A DNA stretch of 64,000 nt from NCBI GenBank assembly GCA_023014335.1, contig JAECYW010000026.1, forward strand, positions 186,001-250,000, given 5' to 3'. Each line of letters starts with the position of its first letter. The stretch's first letter is position 1. Source of the DNA: Galerina marginata (Eukaryota > Basidiomycota > Agaricomycetes > Agaricales > Galerinaceae). The notes below the pieces were generated by a model. It did no database searches. It saw only the letters and a list, made by a program, of their open reading frames with translations, and was not told the origin of the DNA. Below, piece by piece: positions 55,316 to 64,000 of the stretch. The translations under genes and the position numbers were made by a program.

Positions 55316-57928
55316 TTAAGATCTCTCTTGTTCTGCCCTAGCCAGGTATCGCGCAATTTCTCGTTTAACGGCTTTTTTCATATTAGAGAATTTCCGCGAC
55401 AACGGGCCAAACGCGTGCGGAGACGCCAAGATGGTCAGCTCTTCCGAACTTGCGGATTTCGGTAGTACATGCACAAGGCATCTCAACGCCAGGCCAAAAG
55501 TTCGGTCTGATAGGAGTAGGCCGTGTACGCCCCAGTGGAAAATCGACATTCCCGGATTTTTTAGCAATTGCCACTGGACTACCTGTGCTGCTTCTGATGA
55601 ATTCGATTTTTGCACTATTTTGCGCCAGCGCCAAGGTGTGTTTTTTTGCTGTATATATTTTCGTTTGAGCGTGGATAGAGATGGTGTTATTTGCTCGCGA
55701 TGATTGGAAATGAACTTGATGAAGTAAATTGCTGCGGTTGCATAGCGTTCGCCGGTCAATGTGTAAGTCCCAAATCGACGAGGGTTCTCGAAGAATTCCA
55801 AAATAAAGCGACGGTATACTGGTGCGAAATGTGCCGAGAATGAGAATGAAAGCTTGTCGAGGCTGAGCTGATCTTTACGGCGAAGTGAGAACAACTTTTT
55901 CAGTAAAACTTCGGGTTTGCCGTGGCGTACATTGATCTCCAACTTAACAATGGAGACCAAAGCGGTCAAACGCGGATCAGTATACATGTTACCCAGTATT
56001 TCCCTAGCAGAGTGATCAAAACGCTGAAGCTGCTCGTTGTAAAGATCAGCAGCGCCGTCTATATTCTAAATCATGACCTGTTCTCCTTGTCTGCAAAAGA
56101 AAAGGAGGAAAAAGGACGTACCCATTGACTTATGGTTGCAAGTAAGTTAGGAACAAAACCACGAACTCCTTGCTCTACCATATAGGATGCAAGCGAAGAC
56201 GTCGCTATCTTCTCTTGAAGCTCCAGAGTAGGTGCAGCACCCCGAATATGGAAACTGAGATTGTAGAAGTTGTCATTGTTCTTCAATCGGGTCAAATCTT
56301 TATGGAGTCATGAGATAGGATTCTGTTTCGCAGTGACAAAACCGACCTTTCAGGTAAAAAACAGCAAATTCGGCGTGTCGCAATGGAGCATTGATCCAGA
56401 ATTGCTTCGATCGAGATGGGTCGAAGAGAAATTCGCCAAGAGATGCATGAAAAACACGCAGGACACTCCCTGGCCCGTCAGAGCTTCGCCCCTCCGCGAC
56501 GGAAACAAGCGATGTTAAATCACATAACAATAAAGGAATATCTCCAGTATCGAGCGACAACAATGTTTCCATTTTGTTTACTGTGTAGGGAATGTTGGAG
56601 AGCAGCTCGAGGGCAAGGATCTGTATAGCGGCCTCTGGATTAACCACAGACGAAAAGATATGGATGTACAGAGCGTCAAGCTCGGAAAACGGCAACTCAT
56701 GTTGGGCCGGACGGATTCCAAGGATAATTTCTAAGCGCTGAGGCGGGCGATGACGAGTGGATTTAACAAACTTAACCACCGTCGAAGCGTAAATAAACTG
56801 GCCTGAAGATTTATTGACTAGGATCTTTAAGGCGTCTTCGGACGGCCAGATAGCTGGAATCTGAGCACGAAATGGATGGGAATTCTTAATTTCGGAGAAT
56901 TTGTCACGGAGAAAAAGTCCAACATCTTCAGATTGGAGGTAGTCATCATCGAGGGGATTTCGAGTTGAGATTTGACTTAGGTACCCAAAACAGAAGGCAG
57001 TTCGGATGTCAGGCTCAGGGCGACTTGCGACGAGGAATATGAAGGGAAGATGATGTTGTCGAAAAGCCTGTGAGATAGCGTCTAGGATTTTGATCTGACT
57101 GTCCACATCCTCGCATTCATCTAGACCATCTATAACGATGATGCGGGGGGTATTTGGAGTGTTGAAATATCCAGCCGCGATATGCTCTTGAAGAGGTCCA
57201 GCAATGAGGGAGGATATCTGTGTTTTGAGCGAGCGGCTAAAAATGAAAGGATCGTGGTGTATTGCGCCTGCTATCCGATTCCGTAGATCCGGAAAACATA
57301 AAGAAACCTGATAGGCGATTGTTGCTATCAAAGATCGTCCGTGGTTCCGGGTGAGATCAAACCTAGAAAAGAAATAAGTTGCCGCAAGTATGCCTTCCAC
57401 CTCACAGAGTTCCGCGATGGATCGAGCGATGGCGGACTTTCCTGACCCCGCTGGGCCGTAAAGCCACATAATTAATGCATTTCGCGTCTCGGGGTCTGTG
57501 CCATGAATCCAATCCATAATTTTGTTGAGTACGGCCACTCGTGTATTCGGATGGCATTTCGGAGGGTCGTAAACGTCAACAGAGTCATGGAATGCTGCAG
57601 GCGATGTAGCCTCAAGCAGACGGTCGAATGGATCTATAAGCCACGTATTCATATTTACAACTCTTGAATTTAACGAGTACTTGCACCTTTGGTTATTGTA
57701 TTGTTTTGGTGAAAGCTTCCTCCCGTGATCAAGATTTGAGAACCGGATATTACGGAAGGCATGACTACGACGCTCTGGCGAAGGGAACTCTCGACGGTGG
57801 AGGAACAAGTTCAAGCCGTGGGTGCGCCAGGGTCTCTGGGATGAAATTCCCTCCTGCCATTGGAGGGAAAAAATAGATTGCATTGCAGTAGAGACGACGT
57901 GGATAAATATAACTGACAATCGGCGCAT
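55316..57928 (-). pseudogene. NACHT NTPase, tandem copy 2, frameshift in the N-terminus
   Basis: Same design as copy 1: Walker A LYGPAGSGKSAIA, Walker B IIVIDGLDECED, VASRPEPDI, then introns GTCGGT...CATAAAG and GTACGT...GATTTAG, and a C-terminal domain that stays open to the stop at 55,316 (SNSSEAAQVVQWQLLKN reads through where copies 1 and 3 shift). The N-terminus is shifted: residues matching copy 1 (ETLAHPRLEL, then SFHQNNTITKGAST) lie in other phases until RVVNMNTWLIDPF. Translation from the Met in VNMNTWL would give an intact NACHT plus C-terminal protein, so loss of function is not certain. Confidence 0.8.
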
Positions 57929-58469
57929 CGCGATCGCATAGAAGATGCGAACACCGGGGTAGTCGGTTTAGTAGTAGTGTTAAACAAGGGCACACTTCTA
58001 GCACAGCGGTTATCTCAGACCACGGCGTTGGTCGATCATCACTGACAGGAATCGATAGCTGACACATAAAAGCAGTTCATGGCCTTGATTTACCAGCACC
58101 TCGCAAGTCTTCCTTGAAGGTCGTCGATTGAAGTCAGGATTAATTAATAGATTGCTTGATCTTCAATTTCGGCCTGCCAAGAAACGACAGTGCCTCTCCG
58201 TCGATTGAAACAACCGGAAAACTGGATCTGCTAATGCCATGTTAGCCCAAAAATGAGAGTGTTGTCGACGTCAGGCGCAGAACACAGTCCGGGTTCAATT
58301 CCAATCCTCCTCACCTGTTGTTCTGCACCTTTACGTTTGTCCACTGCGGGGTGTAAGCAAAGGAGGTAGGGATACTTCCCCACAAAGGGGCGACAGACCC
58401 CTGCAGCATGTCGAACCCGACTCTAAGGTGCACATGGGCCAAATGTCGGTCATAACCGGATGCCTACAA

Positions 58470-61400
58470 ATTGTGCAAACGGTTGAAAGTCGAGAGAGGG
58501 CGAGCGGAAATGGCTGGTCCAAATGCGAGATCGCCATGCCAGTGGACATACACTACCTTGGCAAAAAGACTGTCCAGCACTGTTTCAAGAAAAATGGCCG
58601 GCAAGGAGCCAGTGCCTGTGTTGGTGCTGACCTGTACGAGTACCTGTGCTGAACTTGACGCAGGTGACGGATATTGGGGTGTCAAACATAGCGAAATGGG
58701 CGAATTTGACATTTATTATATGTGTTGGCTGGCGCTGATGGTATGACGGTAAAATACGTATCGAAGTTGGCCTGCTTGCCAACTCAAACGACTGCAATCA
58801 TCTGTGAACTGCGATATGGCTTGACGATGAGAGGAACGTAGACTTGAGGCGCAAAACATTCCGCGAGTTTACCGCCCATCTTCTCAACCCGGCGCTACGC
58901 CCGGCACTTGAGTATATTCGAGTGCCAGCCTATCCACCCACAACTCGCCTAGCTTGTAGTGCGTGCTTCGCTGCCGTACATGTTCGTCTGTCTGGCAACG
59001 GAAACTTGGAAGGAGGGGATGCGTTGTCGAGTTGACGTACCGCATGGAAAGAAAATGTAGCCAACTTCAGGCCAAAAGGAACGCGTTCCAGAATGCATGG
59101 TGATGAAAAATTTGTTGACGTGGGCCAGGGGTGTGGATCCAACATAGTTGCGACGATACACCGACGCCATTCGCATAGTCGCAAGAGAGAAGTCGCTAGC
59201 CCACGAATTGCGTGTCCACTGGCCGGCCGGGGGTTGAACTTCGAAACTCGGACGGGCAGTGATCGACAAAGAGCTCACGTCGTAAAGAAAGGGCTGGCGG
59301 CAGTTGTACGGAGCTGTATAAAGTCAACATAGCTTCGTTTCGTACTCTTGAAGAGGAAAGAAGGACAGCTCAACTTACCCAGTTGCCTGCTTCAAGCCCG
59401 AATATATTGATGAATCACCAGGTCGAGAGCCTATGCATAGCTGTAGCTCGGGAGTATCTGTACCCAGGAAGGCGACTGATGCTAGCGATACAAAAAGAGT
59501 ACGTTAATAGAGTGCTTTATTAGTAGTAGAAAATAAGCATATTTCTTACCCGCTGCCTTAGCCTGAAGCGCCTTTTATGGGAAGAAGAACGGTAACGCGA
59601 TGGAATGCCCGCCACGTCAGAAAACGGATCACATGAAGATTTGAACTGTCAAGGCGGCGAAAAATCTAAATAAGCGAGCGAGGAATTAGCGTCCATTGTG
59701 ATTGACGCTGAGTTGCTGGGAGGCAGGTGAAAAAAAGTAGAAAGGAAGCAAGATGATGAGTGATTCAGTGAAGAGGTGGTTGCCGAAGCGCCGCTCAAAA
59801 TTACACTGCGGGCATTTGCCTATACAATCAACGTACAATCACAATACAATCACTGAGCTTTTAGGAAATGTTGCCTGAAGGCTGTTCCGATATAATCACC
59901 AATATCATCACCGCTTTTATTGAAAAAAACTCGTTAAGATGTTAGGATGTTCCCGAAGTCATAGTGACTGAAATATGGCTCTTGAAAGTGTAGAACTTTG
60001 AATTTCGGTTAGATATTTTACAACTACATACCTTGTCTCCTCTGGTGAGGGTTTTTATTTTTTTTTGAATAGGAATGATATTGTTCTTGGGTTGCAGTGT
60101 GCTTGACGGCCTGATAAGATGTTAAGAAGCCAAGGTGAATGTATTGAAGAATATGTGATGAATTTATTCAAAATATAATCAAGATACAAGACGATTGATT
60201 TTATAGGCAAATGTCCGCAGTGTTAACGCCTCCCTATTTGCTGGATCAATAGTGACCTTAGACTCTCCCACAAATATAGGGGCGTCACGAAACTCTCATC
60301 AATCCTTCGTCTGCGCCGGAATGCTACCACCCCCAGTCAACTCACTGCACCTGCTTCGGGTCTTTCTTTTTGGTCAAAGTTTTACATACTATTGCCCGTC
60401 GCGCGACTGTCGCGACAGTCTTCAGAAATTATTTGTTCCTCACATGCTAGGTTTTTCATGGATGCCTGTCCCGAGGACCACCGTAACGGTATTCGCGGAT
60501 ACATGAGTCGCAGTTGAATGATACACAGGTATTTGGTTCTCTTTCTGTTCAACCAACTTGATTGCAGGCATCTACATAGATTCGTCAGCTACCCCCTATT
60601 TTCCAGCTTTTTCTGGAGATAAACCATTATACTCCCTTCATTCTGACTCGAATTTCTGGCCTTCGTGCTCGTAGCTCACTTCCATGATTGGCACCTACCC
60701 TGCTCTATCAACTTCGCTATACAGTGTAACGCTGATTGATTGCTACAATGCACGAGTTGATTTCCAACACACGCAGGATTGTTGGCACAAATACCTTCGC
60801 CGAGACTCAAGGAGAGTAATGCCCCTTTGCAGGACTCTGCTGCCTGGACGTGTAGCGCTTGTCGAGCACCTGTGTGTGTCTGGAAAAAAATACTCTGACT
60901 TGTACTGGTCTTTTTGGACAACCAGGCCTTTTCTTGGTATTCGTCGTAAATTTACCCCTCCGTGACCAATATGAGCTTACCACAGAGCTTTCCACAGGAG
61001 GACGAATTCCCAAAATTGAAACCACGAACGCCCCTTGTCGCACCTTACTTCGCTCAAGAACCGCTCACGAAAATTCCGGGTACCAGATGAGCCGTGAACG
61101 TATATCCGCAGTAATTATGTATATCCTCCGTCTCATAACGCACCGCTGTCCTCCCCAAATCTTTGAACAGTGTCAAATTATCTTCAGTGAAATCTTCTTA
61201 CCTTCAACAGTCCCTCCAAGGACGGGTCGTGCATCCGGCATCATATTCGTTACTCTAGCCCACGTCTTCGGTGAAATATGACAGCTGAGTATGGTCGGCT
61301 TTCTTTCTCTTTTCCCTCTTCTCAAATTATGTACTTAGATATTCGTTTTATATTGTGCGTTCCTTTTCCTTTTAGATACATAATTTCCAAGCGGTATATA

Positions 61401-61788
61401 AATACAGTTTCTGAGAAATGCCAGTACTTTGGCGGTTCATAGAACGATCTCGAGGAGAACGGTGTGTGTATTGAAAACAGGGAGGATTTGCAGCCTACTT
61501 GAAGTAATTTGTTGGAGTATGAAACGAGATGGACAGACAGGTGTCTTTGAAGAAATCGGGAGAGGTGGGATGTGATATGAGATGGGGAATAGGATCATGA
61601 TTGATGAGGAGTGCTCGAACCCGTAAGACTGGGAGGTGGTTTGGTATCTCGTGAACACACGCCAGTGAACGGAGACAGAGCCACCGATGAGGGCACTGTC
61701 TGTCATTTATGACAAACAGTCGACAACCTGAAGGACAACAATAAGCGGGCATTCATAATAAGGTGAATACCCTACAACTTCACCCGTT
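58470..61788. repeat. intergenic block of tandem unit 3 (I3)
   Basis: Homologous to I1 and I2 for most of its length ('gaagttggcctgctt', 'gtgcgtgcttcgctgccgt', 'ccctatttgctggatcaat' near 60,230), but longer. One cause is the 419-bp MITE at 59,804-60,222; sequence at about 60,300-61,430 is also more diverged. No gene with a domain was found. Confidence 0.55.
59804..60222. mobile_element. 419-bp MITE with TTA target duplication
   Basis: Ends CACTGCGGGCATTTGCCTAT and, inverted, CACTGCGGACATTTGCCTAT pair over about 28 bp. TTA is duplicated at 59,801-59,803 and 60,223-60,225. The sequence is absent from the matching place in I1 (about 48,065). A TTA duplication with short inverted ends fits a PIF/Harbinger-type MITE. 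No coding sequence. Confidence 0.82.
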
Positions 61789-64000
61789 TTAAGATCCCCC
61801 TTGTTCCGCCCTAGCCAGGTATCGCGCAATTTCTCGTTTGACGGCTTTTTTCCTATTAGGGAATTTCCGCGATAATGGGCCAAACGTATGTTGAAACGCC
61901 AAGATGGTCAGCTCTTCAGAGATCGCGGCTTGTGGTAGTACATGCACAAGGCATATCAGCGCCAGGCCAAAGGCACGGTCTGATGTGAACATGTTGGTTG
62001 AATTCCAGCGAAACTTCAACGTCGTATTATATTTGAGTAACTGCCACTGGAGCACTTGTGCTGCTTCTGAAGAATGCGTTTTTGCACTATTTTGCGCCAG
62101 CGCCAAGGTGTGTTTTTTTGCTGTATATATTTTTGTTGGAGCGTGGATAAAGATGGTGTTATTTGTTCCGGATGGTTGGAGATGTACTGGATGAAGTACA
62201 CTGCTGCGGTTGCGTACCGTTCGCCGGTCAATGCGTAAATTCCAGAACGACGAGGGTCCTCGAAGAATTCCAAAATAAAGCGACGGTAGTCTGGTGAGAA
62301 ATGTGCCGAGTATGAGAATGAAAGCTTGTCCAGGCTGCGATGAGCTTTACGAAGTGAAAACAATTCACGTAACATATTTCGGGGGACATATTCAGCGATC
62401 TCCAACTTAAGAATGGAGACCAAGGAAGTCAGACAGGAATCAGCATACATGTTTTCCAGTATTCCCATAGCAAAGTGATCAAAACGCTGAAGTTGCTCAT
62501 TGTAAAGATCAGCAGCACCGTCTATATTCTGAATCATGATTTATTTTCCTTGTAAGCAAAAGAAATGGAGGGAAAAAGGACATACCCATTGACTTATGGT
62601 TGCAAAGAAGTTAGGAATAAAACCAGGAGCTCCTTGCTCCACCGCATGGCAAGCAAGCGAAGACTCCACTATCTTCTCTTGAAGCTCCCAAGTAGGGGCA
62701 GCAAACTGAATGTGGAAACCGAGATTGAGGAAGTTGTCAATTTCTTTAACCCGGGTCAAATCTTCATGTAGTGATGAGAAAGTATTCTTGTTTGCTGTGA
62801 CAAAACCGACCTTTGAGGTAGAAAACAGCAAATTCGGCATGTCGCAATGGAGCATTGATCCAGAATTGCTTCGATCGAGATGCGTCGAGGAGAAAGTCCC
62901 TAAGAGACGCATGGAAAACATGCAGGAAGCCCACTGGATCGCCAAAGCGATGATATTCCTCGACGACCGATTTTAAATCACATAACAGGACCGAAATATC
63001 CCCCGTATCGAGTGACAACAATATTTCCATTCTGTTTACTGTGTCGGCATATAGGGAGAGGAGCTGGAGAGCAAGGATCTGCACAGCGGCATCTGGATTA
63101 ACCACAGACAGAAAAATGTGCATGTAAGATATGGGCAATCCATCGGCATCTTATGTCACGTGAAACGCGTTACGACTGCAATGAAATTTAAATAACAAAT
63201 GACCAAGATCCCTTCTCAAACTTTTGTTTCCAACGAAAATTCTATTTTCTGAATTCTGAATTTTGGTCGGAAGCAGAATCTCAAAATTTGAGGTGAGTGA
63301 GTTGTTATTTAATTTGGAAGTACGTTTTTGGCATCAATCAAAATGTCGTGACTTTCAATCCTCACCCAAATTTGGCTGGGTCACAATACATCACAATCAC
63401 CTGACATAAGATGACTATGGATTGCCCATATCTTAAAGAGCGTCAAGTTCGGCAAAGGGCAGCTCATGTTGGACAGGGCGAATTCCGAGGACGATTTCTA
63501 AGCGCTGAGGTGGGCGATGTCGAGTAGATTTAACAAATTTAACCACCGTCGAAGCGTAGATAAACTGGCCTGAAGATTTATGGACTAAGGTCTGTAAAGC
63601 GTCTTCGGATGGCCAGGTGGGTGGAATCTGAGCGCGAAACGGATGGGAATTCTTGATTTCGGAGAATTTGTCATGGAGAAAAAGACGAATGTCTTCAGAT
63701 GGGAGGTAGTTATCATCAAGCGGGTTTCGAGTGGATACTTGACTGAGGTACCCAAAATCGAAGGCACCTCTGATATCGGGTTCCGGGCGACTCGCGATGA
63801 GGAATATCAAGGGAAGATGGTGATGGTGCAGGGATTTCGAAATAGCCTCCAGAACCTTAACTTGACTGTTCCTGTCCTCGCACTCGTCTAGGCCATCTAT
63901 AATAACAACACGCGCGGGAGTTGTAGCGTTAAAATAACCAGAGCCAATACGTTCTTGCAGAGGCTCGACGATCAGGGAAATGATTTGTGAATCAAGCGAG
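61789..64000 (-). pseudogene. NACHT NTPase, tandem copy 3, split by a MITE and cut by the window end
   Basis: Minus strand from beyond 64,000. Walker B VVIIDGLDECED (near 63,905-63,870) and LIASRPEPDI are present; Walker A lies outside the window. The frame is open to ELDAL at about 63,436, where a 307-bp MITE is inserted, and resumes as YMHIFLSVVNPDAAVQ below 63,126. The two introns match copies 1 and 2. As in copy 1, one nucleotide is missing near 62,083-62,090 relative to copy 2, shifting the last 106 codons. Confidence 0.85.
63127..63433. mobile_element. 307-bp MITE inside NACHT copy 3, TA duplication
   Basis: Ends AGATATGGGCAATCCAT and the inverted complement match over about 32 bp with a 3-4 bp mismatch in the middle. 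TA flanks at 63,125-63,126 and 63,434-63,435. Removing the element and one TA restores 'gcatgtaaagagcg', which corresponds to 'gcatgtagagagcg' in copy 1. TA duplication and length fit a Tc1/mariner-type MITE. Confidence 0.93.

Overview
The window reads as a transposon-rich, gene-poor stretch of a filamentous basidiomycete (Agaricomycete-type) nuclear genome. Genes carry many short (about 50-70 nt) GT-AG introns, NACHT NTPases are present as a tandem family, and Helitron, Ty3/gypsy, hAT and several MITE families are nested in one another. All calls come from reading the sequence; no database or alignment program was used.

1-27.4 kb is a mosaic of mobile elements. An unclassified large repeat recurs at least four times. 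It has an AT-rich spacer from which GC-rich arms ('G') point outward, each arm starting with an exon-like block and a short intron; the arms end in a second conserved block ('A'). These copies are cut by B elements (about 1 kb, fold-back cores, 8-bp target duplication in one copy), a truncated gypsy gag-protease (6.0-8.0 kb, minus strand), a CCGGTC-rich element (5.4-5.9 kb), a 7-kb Helitron (15.17-22.21 kb) that split an A block, and a gypsy pol fragment (22.4-24.9 kb) that ends at a B element.

27.4-38 kb holds anonymous AT-rich sequence and a 7,876-bp hAT transposon (30,057-37,932) with matching termini and an 8-bp target duplication. It carries its transposase on the plus strand and a small three-exon gene of unknown function on the minus strand. 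A B element sits just before the transposase start codon, and a 340-bp TA-duplicating MITE sits inside that B element.

38-42.6 kb is a minus-strand gene for a multi-pass membrane protein with C-terminal ankyrin-like repeats. Its last intron position is filled by a 2-kb array of 72-bp units. Read on the gene's strand, each unit has a 5' splice site, a branch-site-like motif, a pyrimidine tract and a 3' splice site, leaving exactly one NNT codon between successive introns. This is the most unusual object in the window.

43.2-46.8 kb holds three degenerate tandem units with intron-like inserts, then unresolved, possibly coding sequence. 46.8-64 kb is a threefold tandem duplication of about 5.5-6.5 kb, each unit having an intergenic block and a minus-strand NACHT NTPase gene. 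All three NACHT copies show some damage: frameshifts in each and a MITE inside copy 3. Stop codons that break the gypsy, hAT and Helitron genes are all consistent with C-to-T changes, suggesting deamination-type decay or silencing.
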